Positions 21,276 to 32,859 of a stretch of 64,000 bases of DNA are shown here, piece after piece (the stretch's first letter is position 1; every line of letters begins with the position of its first letter). A program made the translations under genes and the position numbers. The notes below the pieces were generated by a model, which was not told the DNA's origin, did not search any database, and worked only from the letters and a program-made list of their open reading frames with translations. The stretch is taken from positions 59,810,609 through 59,874,608 of the forward strand of contig OW121854.1 in the NCBI GenBank assembly GCA_933228895.1. The letters are read 5' to 3'. This stretch comes from Platycnemis pennipes. Taxonomy: Eukaryota; Arthropoda; Insecta; Odonata; Platycnemididae.

Positions 21276-22379
21276 TCAACATTTGAAAAATGGTGTAAAT
21301 TCCTTCATTTATCGGTCATCTTCCCCGAATTAAAACTACTACTTTCCTTTGGTGGAGAGTGTTATTTTCTCCAAATAACATCTCTCGTAATTTATTTTGA
21401 AAATTAAAGTAAGCTTATTTAATTATATTCTCCAAAATACTAAGGAAAGTGCGTTTTTGATATTAACTCTCATTATTAACTAACCTATTTTTACTTCTGA
21501 GTATTAGTATGTACTCTACCAAGCATCGCACAAAATTCTATGTTATCAAGAAAATTGTTCCAACTGCTTCTCTACTTCGCTGGGACTGATGCATAGCGGG
21601 AAACAGATAATGGTGAAATACTCTAAAAGGCAGATACAGTGGATAGAAAAAATGTTAAGGGACTAAGAGGTGAAAAATCTGTTGATCTTAATAAGAAAAG
21701 AACCTCGAGAAAGAACCTGTCAAAAAATACAAAAGGATTTAGGGATACTCTATCAGGCCGTTAAATAACCAGTGCAACTAACAATATTCATTGTTGAATT
21801 CTCCAAAAACCTTACAAATAAAGCCTTACTCTGTTCATCGACCATGTAATTGTAATAACTTCCACTGAATTATTTTTATTCGGTAAAAAGAGTGTGATTT
21901 TGGATAAAATATTATTCCTGGTCCCACAGTAATATTATCCCACCATTTCCTTACCATATTGGCTTAAATATGTAAGAGAGTTCATAATCACCGAACATGC
22001 GCTACGCATGTGCAAATAAGAGGAAAAATAACACTAATTTATATAAACGTGTGAGTTACGCGTCCACCAGGCACGTGCGAGTAAATGATTATTATCTACC
22101 TCGGAACATAATAGTAATAATTATTACATTGACATATATTAAACAGTCGCGTTAAAAATGCTTTTCTTTCATCAATATAAGACTTGGATCCTGTTTCTTG
22201 AACTATATAAAACTATTTTTAGCACCACCGCGACTTAGTGATCTGTGCAACACCAAAGGCTCGATTTGCATGACCCCATTTGCACCATTACCGGCCATTG
22301 GACCGACGGCCAAAGCTGTGACAGACCGATGAAATCCCGCTTATGTAACGCGGCTATTACGTCGGGATTACGGTTCGAA
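21276..22379. other. Intergenic, nothing recognised
   Basis: AT-rich DNA with only short frames. Confidence 0.5.
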
Positions 22380-22760
22380 ATGTTACTCGCCGGCGACCAG
22401 TGAAAGTCGATCTTTATCCGCTCACACACGCGTGCGTGTGTGTTCGCGATTGCACCGTCAATTGTTTTGGCGACGCCCGTCACGCCCACCCGATCGACGC
22501 TCGGTGAACATACAAATGAGCGGTGTCGGAGCGTTCCCGGGATCCAAGGTGCAAGAGCACTCCGGCGAACTTGGCTCGGGTGACACTCCTCCCATTCAAG
22601 CCTTCGCCCTGGGCGAGTGCTTTGTTATGTTTCGAGAGTGGGTGTCATCACGTTGAAGGAGCACGCGGGCCGATACGGCGCGTGCCAGATCGGGAGCAAG
22701 TTTGTGGGTCAAGAGTAGACAATGGCACGAAACTTACGTTTCATCACATCGACGGAAAAT
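22380..22760 (+). promoter_or_regulatory. CpG-rich island, possible promoter and first exon
   Basis: CpG density is high (for example CACGCGTGCGTGTGTGTTCG and GGCGACGCCCGTCACG). An ATG at about 22,516 opens a 46-codon frame starting MSGVGAFPGSKVQEH that closes without an obvious donor. It may be the start of a gene extending outside easily readable exons. No product is recognised. Confidence 0.25.
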
Positions 22761-22919
22761 TACGTCCGTTTCGTGATAAGCGAAATCACGCTAGGGAAAT
22801 AAGTTATTTTTTAGAAGCGAATCGAAGTCTCGGACTTCACTACATAGTTTATCCATCATCATCACAATTCAACAATCAACATTGGTTTGAAGCAGCTCGA
22901 TTCAACACGAATTCTCCTA

Positions 22920-23300
22920 TCGGCTAACGTCTTCATATAGGTATACATAATTCTGTCCTTTCACATCCTTCACTACTTGGAGGTCTTCTTTTTCACTTCT
23001 TCCCATTCAATTTTCCTTCGACAATTGTCTTCATCAGGCCATCATGTAATATGACCAATTAAGTTAACTCATCCTCTTTTTAAAGTTTTCTGCAGACTTC
23101 TCATATCTCCAACTCTTCTTAGGAATTCTTAGTCGTTAGTCACTCGTTCGATCTAGTCTGCCTTTATCATTCTTCTGTAACCCCGCATTTCAAATGCTTC
23201 CAGCCTTGACTGTTCTGCTGCTGTTATCCTCCATGCCTCACTGCCATAAAGACATGCTCCAGATGTAAGTTCTAATGTAGAATGTAATCACAACGGAAAA
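22920..23300 (-). mobile_element. RTE-like non-LTR retrotransposon, 3' fragment, minus strand
   Basis: On the minus strand the DNA can be aligned with the ORF end at 39.77-40.19 kb: an ATCTGGAGCATG..TTTATGGCAGTGAGGCATGG block, the GAAATG..GTTACAGAAGAATG block, and GGAAAATTGAATGGGAAGAA. Multiple frame breaks make it a pseudogene. Confidence 0.7.
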
Positions 23301-23739
23301 AAAGCAAATGATCTGTTCCAAGTACCACCAATGCTTGTGCCCTAATCAGGTAGCTACGAGTATTATTACCTGATTTGGTGTTGCTGAGAACAAATCTTTG
23401 CGTTCAATTCACAAAGTAATTTGTTTTTTCCTTCCGTCCGTTTTTATAGCGATATTCTTCTTCTAGAGAATTCTGGTAAAGCAATGTTTAACCTGAACAT
23501 TATTGGTGAGAATAGAGAATTACTTAAGTTTTATTAGGGAAGTACTTGCATTATTACCTGTCCTAAAGCAGCGGTCGTCGTATTAAATTCTCTTCCTATG
23601 CATAAATCATGCTATTTCTGACCGAAAATCAGCTAAAGGTCATTGAAAACAAAAGTGAGATAATAATATAAGGTAGAAGTGTTAAACGTGAGAAAGTATA
23701 TTTTAACCGTGAGAAAGATAAGCTCGAAGAGGTGAAGCT

Positions 23740-24230
23740 ATCTCAGAAGCAGAATAACCAGCTATGGACGAATGAAGATAGAAATTGTTAGTAGAATAGC
23801 CCAAACGCAAAAGGCAAAAAAAGAACATACCAGAGGAAGGATATACACTCAGCTGGTAAGACAAGCTTGAAAGTAAAACAACTTATGATTATAATACATG
23901 TAGATCATTCTCCTAGGGTGTGAGGCCTGGAAGATAACAGCCATAAAAAAGTCAAAACTGGCAGCATTTTAAATGTGGAGTCATAGAAGAATGATGAAGA
24001 TAAAATGGATACCCTGAGTGAGTGATGAAGAATCCCTGAGAAGAGTTGAAGAGAAAAGTAATTTGAAGAAAACTTTTAAAAAATACGGAAAAACCTGATA
24101 GGCTATATTTTGAGACATGAGGATCAAATAGTAAAGAATGTAAAGTAGAATAATTATGTCAGTATGAAGAGGTTAGCTGATAAGAGAATCGAGTGGAGAG
24201 CTGCGTTTATCTAATCTTAGGAATGATGTC
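23740..24230 (+). mobile_element. RTE-like non-LTR retrotransposon, 3' fragment, plus strand
   Basis: Successive blocks match the 39.69-40.20 kb copy: AGAATAGCCCAAACGCAAAAGG, CTCAGCTGGTAAGACAAGC, GTGAGGCCTGGAAGATAACA, CATAGAAGAATGATGAAGAT, and the end AGGTTAGCTGATAAGAG..GAGTGGAGAGCTGCG. It is degenerate and non-coding. Confidence 0.75.
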
Positions 24231-26159
24231 CAGTGTTACTAGCTACGCGTCTTATTATTTTTATTTTCGATCATTAAGAGTCATTTTTTTTAAGAAAATA
24301 TGATTCTATCAGATGGAACCACATTGGAACTGTGATCAGTTGTGATCTCGCCACTGGCCTACTTTTTCCATAGTTGGATAGTACAAAAAAATTAAAAAAC
24401 TTTTGCCATAATAAGAATTATATACGTGGGTCACGGAAACTTATACACCATGCAAAAGGTTATTTTCCGCTAAATATGGAATAAAATCTAGCAAATTATA
24501 TCCTATGAGTACTTCAGTAGTTGAGTATATTTGTGACAGTTTCTTTACGAATGTAATCTGTTAGTATGCTACCCGGAATAGTGGAGTATTTATTCGATTT
24601 ATAGCATCTTTATTTATTAGATATTTTAGCTAGCTAGCTCATTCAGATCTGAAGTGTTTTAATTTGATCGTAATTTTGAATAAATAGCTCTGCTAAGGAG
24701 GATGAGTAAGGCGATTGCTTTGCCTCCATACTTTACCTAAATATAAATGGTGAGCTTGTAAAGTATGGAAGTTATCAAAGTAGCAGGATTGCTAAACTCG
24801 TAATGAGCGAGATGAAAATTCACCACTTCTTGTTGCAATAGTGGTTGCACACGTCCATCAATCCATCCAAACGACATTAAGTACCTTTGTGCCATTAGCA
24901 TTGCTATTGGTTGACGAAATCTGAAAGTTGATATTATGAAAGGAACTTCATCGTGGTTGGTTTAAATCGTAACCAAGTGGCTATATTACTACATAATGGA
25001 AGTATTTCGTAGAAACTTGCCAAAAAATATGTGGAGCATATGGATAATGAAGGTATATATTTTATAAGGAATGAGGAAATCAAATTAGAAAAAACGTCAT
25101 TAGGTGTATCAAGTTGTGCCTTTTCCTCGTGATCGATAGACCGTCAAATAAAAGTGTCCCTCGGGAGGGCGAAAGTTGGAAAAATCGTTTTCGACATCAA
25201 TATGGAACAAATGACAAATGATTTCTACTCTAAGTCAAAGAAAACTGGCTATTAAACGTATACTCTTCCCCTTCATGCTAAGTTGAAGCGGAACTTGGAT
25301 ATGCGGTCTTAAGCATATATGTCGTCTGAATGTGTTCGGTGATCGGTACTCGAGAAATGAGCGAGGTAAAATTATGAGACTCGTGATTACAATGTGCAGT
25401 AAGAGTAATTCAGGAATGAATTTCATAGTTTTTTTTAAAATGGAATTACTTGAGTGTAATTTTAATACCACTTCAAAATATATTCAAATGCAGCAGGGTA
25501 AGCCTTTCACTCTCACGGTGTTATTAACTCCGAATACTTCCCATCCCTCACCATTCCATCCAAATAGCCCATTTTCTTCCTCTCTCTCTCTGGTGTTTAC
25601 CCAGTAGTCTCCCTTCTATCACACCCTTCATAGGCACATAATCCATTTTCTCTTTCTCTGTTCTCTCGTTCTGCCCCTTAATTAAAGCCAGCAACACCCT
25701 ACGATCCCCACCAACAAAGATGCCAAGCTTTTCCTCGCTTACCTGCCTTTCTAACCTCCTTACCGTCTTCATTTACGTATAGGAGATTAAAAAACGTGAT
25801 AGTCCTCATCAAAATATATGGTACATCGATTTCTGGCTCGATTCGGATTAGCAAGCCGCAAGAAGGTTTGCTGGGAACTGGGAACTTTGCCTCATCTCGC
25901 GTGTTGTTTGCCGACAGCGCTACAATGAGAAAAGATTCATGATCCTTCCGCAGTTGTATGGAATAGAAGTAAAGTTTTAGTGAGCTAAGGGAAGACCGAG
26001 CATTTTACGAATTAATAAACGCAAAAAGGCCTCTTAAGTGGAGAAATAGTGTAGTTGTTGTCATCAGAAGTGACAACTAAAGTCATCTGCACCTTTTTGG
26101 CGCAAGTTGGGCAATTCGGTAGAGGTGACTGAGTGAATATTTTTGCATACTGTAATTTA
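24231..26159. other. Intergenic; possible old retroelement at 25.56-25.78 kb
   Basis: Most of this stretch is AT-rich without features. A 74-codon minus-strand frame at 25,548-25,772 is rich in Arg, Glu and Lys and may be the eroded tail of a non-LTR ORF, but no diagnostic motif survives. Confidence 0.4.
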
Positions 26160-26315
26160 TAATTTTTTCCATCGATCCCCCTTCTGGAATTCTCCATGCG
26201 GGCCCCTTACTATGTCCGTGTAGGGACTGGCATGTCACTGAATAATGTTCCAATGCCGGAGTCGAGCCTGGGCCTTCCGAATGGGAAGCCAGTACTCTAA
26301 CCAACGCTAGGAGGA
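26160..26315 (-). mobile_element. SINE-1 head fragment, minus strand
   Basis: On the minus strand it reads CTAGCGTTGGTTAGAGTACT, GGCTTCCCATTCGGAAGGCC and a B-box-like GGCTCGACTCC, matching the tRNA-like head of SINE-1. Confidence 0.75.
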
Positions 26316-27157
26316 AAATTACGATCCTAAGGAACAAGAGGGCATGCGTATGGCTTTGGATGTAAACGACAGAGGTGAAAGAAACAAGGAATCGTAGATG
26401 AAAGTAGGGAAAGTGCGTCAGACACATAGCGACCAAGCCTGACTAACCATGACCTAAATTTCGGATTTTTTTAAAGGTAGCTCTTCAATAAGTGAATTCT
26501 TTCAAGAGGTGTCCTTTCTTGCTTTCAAATCATCAGCGTCTCATCGAGGTGACATCTGTGAGATGGGGAAAAATCATGTTTTTTTTCGCTTCCCCTTACT
26601 ATCTTCAGAGTGATCGATGTTGCCAATACTATCGGCGATGTCTATACACATGTGCATCGTTTATGTGACAAACGACAGCCGGCGCTTGCATAAAGCGTTT
26701 GTGGAAGAAGGATGTCGAAAACCAAATGGCGCGTTCCAACGCCTTTTGCAGTGGCTCGGCTGCGAACAGCTGGGCGAGAGATAGGCAGAAAATGGTAATG
26801 ACACACAAACTCTCGCAGCATCCAAAAAGAGGGCCCTCGGAAATTCAAGAAAGCGAAGGAATTAGTGCACGAAGTAAAAATCCCAATATGTGGCACAAAA
26901 TACGTCCGCATGGTATTCCAAAATTCTACATTATCTGTCAGTCTCTTACCCTTTATGAAAACTCGGAGAGTAGAATTTATTCGAAACATTTGAATCTTAG
27001 AGTCCGGTCTGTCTCGGTAAATTTTACAAATGAAATTGCATGGCCTATCTATGCGAATTATTGTATATGGCTTCACTATCGCGAAATAATTATTGAACCT
27101 AATTCTTGGAATGGGGAAAGCAAAAGATCATTTCCAAACTCGTCCTTTTTCATTCGT
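26316..27157. other. Region with overlapping antisense frames, no supported gene
   Basis: A 144-codon minus frame (26642-27076) and a 210-codon plus frame (26699-27331) overlap. The plus frame runs straight through the palindromes at 27.2 kb, which argues against coding. Neither has a recognisable domain. Confidence 0.4.
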
Positions 27158-27283
27158 AAAAGGTTAATGTATAATCACCTCGGGTGTTCCTGGGGTGATT
27201 ATACATTAACCTTTTATGTTAATTGTATAATCACCTTATACCTATGTATAATCACCACAGGTTTTCCTGTGGTGATTATACAT
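27158..27283. repeat. Double hairpin built from TGTATAATCACC repeats
   Basis: Hairpin 1 has perfect 22-bp arms (27158-27179 and 27194-27215) with a 14-nt loop. Hairpin 2 has perfect 18-bp arms (27244-27261 and 27266-27283) with a TTTT loop. The dodecamer TGTATAATCACC occurs in both left arms and once more between the hairpins (about 27,224), and in inverted form in both right arms. It may be a small foldback or MITE terminus. Confidence 0.9.
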
Positions 27284-27889
27284 TACATCAACCATTACCA
27301 ACCTCTGAGTGTTGCGGACACATTCATGTAATTACCCTTATTGAGAAATTAATGCCTATATGTACTCGTACATTTTAAAATGCAGAGCCGCCACAGGAAT
27401 ATGTGTGAGGTGTTGATATCATGAGAGTCTATGTCATACCATCTTAACCTCCAATGCATTTGCCCTCATTGACTTCAGTCTTCGATCTTCATACACGCCG
27501 TACAAAACACTAATTTTATTCCTCTCTCTATCATACTCGTCAATCGTCCTCCCCATCCATTACGATCTTCACCATGAATCTCTCACCTCTTGATATAAAT
27601 GATCTATCGACATTTTCTGTCTTCGTTATATATCCCTTGATTTTTCCCAAAGATAATATTTCTGAGGCATTTCTTCCTATGAACCCATTTTATTTATTTC
27701 ACTTTCCCATCATAACGTTCAGCTTTTTCTTATGTTTCATGATAACCGTGAAAAAGTTAACGAAAATCTATTGTATGCTAAGAGAATATTCTTCAAGCAT
27801 GTCTCAATGTACACATGCTGTCTCACACTTTCATAAGAAATTCAATATAGCGTACATCATGAGCGATATCCTTTATCCTAGCGTGTGAG

Positions 27890-28280
27890 TGACAGTAAAT
27901 GCAGAAGAAGAGGCATGGCAGAATTAATTGGAAGAGTAAGACTACAGAAGAATCACAAAGAGCCAAAGAATAGACCGAGTAAATAATGTAAAGATTCCAA
28001 GAAGAATAGAAGAAACAGGAATTCAAAGAAATTTATAAAAACAAGAAACCACACCTCATCGAAGGCCTCTAGAGGCATTGTGATCTTACGAAGATAGTCT
28101 TCGAAGTAAAAATTAATTAGATGAACAGTAGAGAAATACCACAGTGAGATGGAATATGGAGCAAGTAGAGATTATTCTAAAAGGGAAAAAATTATGTTAA
28201 TTTAAAGATGTTATCCGGCAAAGGAATCGTGGAGAGACGTGTGTCAAACCAGTCTTAAGGTCGATCAGTGATTATGAAGA
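27890..28280 (+). mobile_element. RTE-like non-LTR 3' fragment, highly degraded
   Basis: Phrases such as CAGAAGAATCACAAAGAGCC, AATAGACCGAGTAAATAATG, CAAGTAGAGATTATTC and GTGGAGAGACGTGTGTCAAA, ending in CCAGTCTTAAGG, follow the order of the ORF end at 39.87-40.20 kb. No frame is open. Confidence 0.55.
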
Positions 28281-28399
28281 AAGTTAATGAATTATAAATT
28301 TCCTCGTTCTGGGGTTACGAATAGTGGGAGACCTTTGATGGGAGGAGGATTTCGAGGGTGGGTGTGGTGCGAAAGTGAGGGGAAGTGAATATTTGTGCA

Positions 28400-29400
28400 A
28401 GGGGGAATTGTGGGACCGTCGAGGGCGAGTGGGGTAGGTGGTGGAGAGAAGGAGGACGAAGGGGAGAGTTGCGGAGCTGGATGTATCGAAACACTCCGCA
28501 GCCCACTCCGGAGGAGGGAGACAGACTCCTCAAGGCGCCCCCAATCCCCACCCCTCCCCTCACCACCCGCGGGTTGCGGAAGGGAAAGTGAACTCTCGGA
28601 GCCGTTCCCTCTTGCGCGACAGGACACTCGCAGCTGGGTTGCCGTCGGAGCAACTACGGTTCTCCGCTCCTGTGTCGACGGCACTTCGACGGCAGCGGAC
28701 GGGTTTGCTCGAGGACGGGAGGGAAGAATCCACGGGAGAAGACGCTGAGGGAGGATCACGCGGTTGGTGCCAAAAGTCTCTCCGTCTGCTGACGAGGGGG
28801 CTAAACTTGTCTCCGTTGAGAGTGATCCCCGAGCAGAGTTCGCCAGCCCGTCCCGTTGCGTCGGCCCGCGAGTTGCAGAACCGTGGAGAGCGTCCGCTTG
28901 CTGCCCCATCGCTGCGAGGAGTTACGGTCATCGCGCTTAGAACTCTCGGCTCATCTTCCCCGCTCAGTGACCCCCTTTCCCTCCCTCTTTACCCGCCAGC
29001 AACCATTTGCGAGCCGGCCCACTGACTGCACCACCACACGACGATCCGCGCGGTGTCACCAAAAAGGCGTTCCTCTCGCGGCAAGACCCGTCACTTGGAT
29101 CGTCCCGCTACCAACTTCCGGCAGAGCTGATCTCTCCAGTGCAAAGAATCCGCTTGGCCTTCGCGACTGGCGAAGGTTGACAGGAGTTCGTCGGCTCCGG
29201 AGGACCTCCCGGTGGTGGTGCGGGGTTGACGGTGCATCGGTGCGGCGAAGCGGAGACGAGCGAGCGAAGATAAAAACGCGCAAACAATCGTGTGTCAACG
29301 ACCGCAGCGAGGTGGTGTTTGTGTGTGCGACAGTGCTGTCAAATTGACCGCGGCGCCGGAGACATCAACGCCGCAGCATCGCTTAGTCTGTGATTGTGCT
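28400..29400 (+). promoter_or_regulatory. GC-rich CpG island, candidate promoter and 5' UTR
   Basis: About 1 kb of DNA is markedly GC-rich with frequent CpG (GGACCGTCGAGGGCGAG, GCGGCGAAGCGGAGACGAGC and similar). It contrasts with AT-rich DNA on both sides and lies about 0.5 kb upstream of a candidate first coding exon at 29,869. Several long frames open on both strands are a by-product of low stop-codon frequency. No unambiguous TATA box was found. Confidence 0.5.
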
Positions 29401-29868
29401 TACTTTCTTTTCGTCCCACAGCTGACCCCGATTCGCTTTCCATCTTCAATCCATCAATTTCCTCAGGTTCCCTCCGCTTCGGGAGTCCCGAAATTCCTAC
29501 TTATCCCGCTTTGCGTGGTAATCACATTCACGCGCTTTCGTACACAAAACCTTTCTTCTTTGACCTCATTGCATTCGTTTATTGGTGCCATTTCGCTCTC
29601 TTATCCCTTAGCCTTAGGAAGTTTATTGCTCTCGATTCTTTTATTTGTTGTGCTTGAGTCATCATCGCCCTTTACTGTTTAAGAAAACGCCCTTATCTTC
29701 GCCCTGAACTTTTTTCTATTGTCTATTTTCCTCCATCTGGCCCAATCCTCTAATTTCGAACCAAAATAATCCGTATCTCCGAAGGAAAGAAACTAGGCAC
29801 ACACCAATCGAAATATCGTATCCTTGCCAATACTCACTGGACCGTAGCAGTGACTAGTGATTCCTACA

Positions 29869-30046
29869 ATGTCTCCGGAAATGCAGTTCCTCAATGCCTC
29901 ACCGGAAGTGGTGGAGGCTGGAGGAGGAGGAGGAGGAGACATATGTGGAGCCCCCGGCGGAGGAGACGTAAAACTTACTTGTGACGAGAGAGAGGTCACG
30001 TACGACAGCGACGATGGAGACGGAGTACACCGCAGCGAAAGGGTTC
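29869..30046 (+). CDS. Candidate first coding exon of an unidentified gene
   Basis: The frame begins MSPEMQFLNASPEVVEA, continues with a six-glycine run and a second short Gly-rich segment, then an acidic tract (VTYDSDDGDG) and SERV. A possible donor GTAAAG follows 30046 in phase 1; without splicing the frame stops at 30070-30072. The acidic, low-complexity N-terminus suits a regulatory or signalling protein but I do not recognise it. Support comes from the CpG island upstream and a start codon in a purine-rich context. No downstream exon was found in the window, so any intron would be long. It may equally be a chance frame. Confidence 0.35.
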
Positions 30047-30072
30047 GTAAAGGGCCTCCAATGGGGTCTTAA

Positions 30073-31635
30073 TGAATGTGGGACCCCATCTCTTCCACCT
30101 GGAGTGATATCCCTAATTAATGCAAGAATTGACGGTTTATTTTTATTGCAAATTGTCAAATGAAAGATGCCTTTTGAATCGGTCATCGAACCACGTGACT
30201 TCAACATACCAGACAGACCACGACACTACCCAGCATTCCTGATGGAAATAGATTCCTGATGTAATTCAAAAAAGTGTTGTGGTCTACGGATTGTCATGCC
30301 GATCCAAAGGTCCGTGATTCCATCCCCGGTCCAAGAAGTCTCTTCCGCTGATATTTTTAAAACACTCAGTTTCCGTTCGCAGTGGCTTTATTTACACATT
30401 GGATAGGGTTCATTTGGTGTTATTTTTTGGTGATAAATCTGGCCTCTGTGATTCGCATTTGTCTGCATTTGTATTTTAACTAGATAATATAATCAAAGAA
30501 AGTATGAAGCTGACAAAGGGCGAGTGGAAGAAAAGAGTAAATAATCAATTAATACACAGACTCGGAATAAACGTGTAAATAACACTATCAACATTTGGAA
30601 ATAGGAAAATCAAGCAGTACTTTTAGAAGCGAAGTTAATGGAAAGCTGTAAGCAGTGGAGTAACCTTTGATCGTCAATTTGATGTGGATACTCACATAAA
30701 TACATACCTGATTTATTAGAAGTTCCTTAAGATTAGATGGTTATGCCTATGGTGGGGTATATCCACTGGAAATCCACGTAAGTTATTTCATTTTGACAAA
30801 GAGGATCCATCATTGATGCTACATTTCACTCGAGACTTCGATGCAGGTAGGGTCGAATAGAGCTATGAGATCCGGGATAGTAGTTCAAAAATTTCAGAAG
30901 TGTCGCGAAGGATTATACCATCCATGACAGTCCTATGGTTTCCACAAACTCCTTCGAGCAATCCAACGCTTCTTCTTGGGGGTTAATGGCCAACCTTGAG
31001 GGTCATATATTACGGATATTATAGAATTATATGCCTTCTTTTATATAAGGGTAACTTAAGAAGTGTCCGCTCCAGTTGACGCAGAGGACTCCGATTCAGA
31101 CTCGACCCCATTAGAGATCTAGAAATAATCTCTAAAGAAAGATTCTTTTGTGCCAATACAAAAATAATTAAAAGTTAGTCTCATTAATAAAATATGTCCG
31201 CGGAAAATTGTTAGGCTATTGTGAGGAGAAAAGCCAATTGCAATGCATTTATTTTTACGAATGTTCATTCAATTTCCTGAAACCACCGTATTACTCGAAC
31301 ATTTTTTTCAAATGTCACTACTTATCCGTCGTCTTTTGGAAACTTTCAAAGGAAAGCAAACGAATTCATTCAGGATTTAATCTTTCTCATAAAACATTTA
31401 AGGCGATATGATTAATTTTTCTGCTGCTCTAGGGAAATAATAATCCTTTTCTTACCCGATCACATCTTCATTTTTTCAAAGAAGACATTACAATGAGGTA
31501 GTCGAACTTTATCTTCCGTAGAAATTTCATAAAGTTATAACCCTAAAACCAGCCATCTCATTGAATGAAATCCGTCTTAAATTGGATGAAATTTAACTAG
31601 TAGTTGGCGAAGCCATAGTAATGTAAGAGAAACAA
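30073..31635. other. Intergenic or intronic, nothing recognised
   Basis: If the exon above is real, this is its first intron. A tRNA-like B-box remnant may exist near 30,270-30,340 but is too degraded to assign. Confidence 0.4.
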
Positions 31636-31786
31636 TTGCACTTTTCCACAAATTGCTTTAATGCGTACAACGCGTTTCGGCTCACAGAGCCATCATTAGG
31701 TACAAGAGGTCACTGTCTTGTACCTGATGATGGCTCTGTGAGCCGAAACGCGTTGTACGCATTAAAGCAATTTGTGGAAAATGCAA
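31636..31786. mobile_element. Near-perfect palindrome, Penelope-type hammerhead foldback
   Basis: Arms at 31636-31707 and 31716-31786 are reverse complements with one mismatch and one 1-nt indel, around an 8-nt spacer (GGTCACTG). Each arm contains an ACGCGTTTCGGCTC / GAGCCGAAACGCGT module. Such high identity over 70 bp implies a young foldback. Head-to-head arrangement of ribozyme-bearing ends resembles termini of Penelope-like retroelements. No reverse transcriptase or GIY-YIG domain is nearby. Confidence 0.85.
31720..31758 (+). ncRNA. Hammerhead-ribozyme-like motif with complete core
   Basis: Read 5'-3' it shows GTAC (stem I strand, 31720-31723), CTGATGA (31724-31730), one unpaired T, stem II GGCTC/GAGCC (31732-31736 with 31740-31744, TGT loop), GAAA (31745-31748), a 1-2 bp stem III (A31748-T31753, C31749-G31752), and then GTAC (31755-31758) pairing with the first GTAC. 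Predicted cleavage follows T31754 in the GTT triplet. All strictly conserved core bases are present. The extra unpaired T between core and stem II is not canonical. The opposite-strand copy has CTAATGA and should be inactive. Confidence 0.7.
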
Positions 31787-32244
31787 TACAAAGTGCAATC
31801 TTACATTATGAAGAACTTCCACGATATCTCGCCTGAATCTGTTGAATTTAGAAGCCATAGTATTTTGCCACCCTTCGGAGTCTGATGGTTGGGTGCAGTG
31901 GGAAGCGCAGAGAAACGATTTAATTTTTGACTGGGCGAAAATTATGCGTTGAACTCATTTTCGTCACAGGCTTCGGTGTGAATCAGGTTTCTCCGAGGCA
32001 TTCCCGCGGCCAGAGACATAGAAACACCTGGAATACGCCACAAAACAATGCTTTGCGTGTCACAGCCCAAAAACGGCATCGGAGGCGAAATTAAGGCATT
32101 CATCCTTTATGTTGGCCACCGGGAGCGTGATACTCCCATTGTTGGCTTAGAAGGGATAATTCTCTTTGTTTATTTTGAACATTTTTGTGTGTTTGGATGG
32201 CACGATATTGCCGAAATGACGAAGTTACGATTTATATCGCAAAG

Positions 32245-32570
32245 TGCGCCAATGGATTGGTGGAGTGTTTATAATACTGGTTTCCCTTTCCTACTACCAG
32301 GTTTTGAATCTTCGCATTATTAGTGATTAAACTGCTCGATTCCGGTCACTGCTATAATACCAAGTAGGATTCACTTAAGCGCAGTTCTGAGTACGTCGGA
32401 TTGGATGTTAAACCGTGAATTCCTTTCTTTCTTTCGTTCATTTAAAGCTACTCTGGATCAAGATTACTCTTCATCCTTCCCCTCCTATTTATTGTGGTGT
32501 ACGTGACCTCAGCTGTTGGTCGCCCGACCGTGTAACAACTGCAAAAATAGGCCCCCCTTGAATTTATGGG
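32245..32570 (+). mobile_element. SINE-1 copy, plus strand, diverged
   Basis: It runs from GGATTGGTGGAGTGTTTATA through a decayed B box (GGTTTTGAATCTTC), a CAGTTCTGAGTACGTCGGAT block, and the 3' region GTGACCTCAGCTGTTGGTCG, in the same order as the intact copy at 45.7 kb. Confidence 0.75.
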
Positions 32571-32859
32571 ACTCGCAAACAATAACCATTGTGGAATTCT
32601 CTAATGGAAAACTTGAAGCTCTAGCTCATTAAATGAAAAGGGGTAGTATGTTTTGAAGGCTGATGATCATCCTTCAAATCTTCGTTCTCTAATTCTGAAT
32701 ATTCAATTTTTTTATTGCTTAAAAGATATTTATCATAGAAGAGAGATAAACAGTAAACCATAATTGTTAGTATTTAATAGCAGTTATTCGGGAAAGACGA
32801 GCGACTGTTGAAGTCATTTACGACAGTAATGGGAAGTCTGGGTGAAGGTAGGTTTTTTC

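Noticed and set aside
23030..23050. CTGATGA on the minus strand near 23.04 kb and on the plus strand near 40.02 kb
   Set aside because: Both lie in homologous coding positions of the RTE-like ORF end and lack a following stem and GAAA box.
26642..27331. 144- and 210-codon antisense frames
   Set aside because: They overlap each other, and the longer one reads through two perfect hairpins. No domain is recognisable.
28292..29347. Several 100-200 codon frames on both strands
   Set aside because: All overlap in a GC-rich, stop-poor block and have biased Pro/Ser/Arg composition with no domain. They are compositional artefacts.
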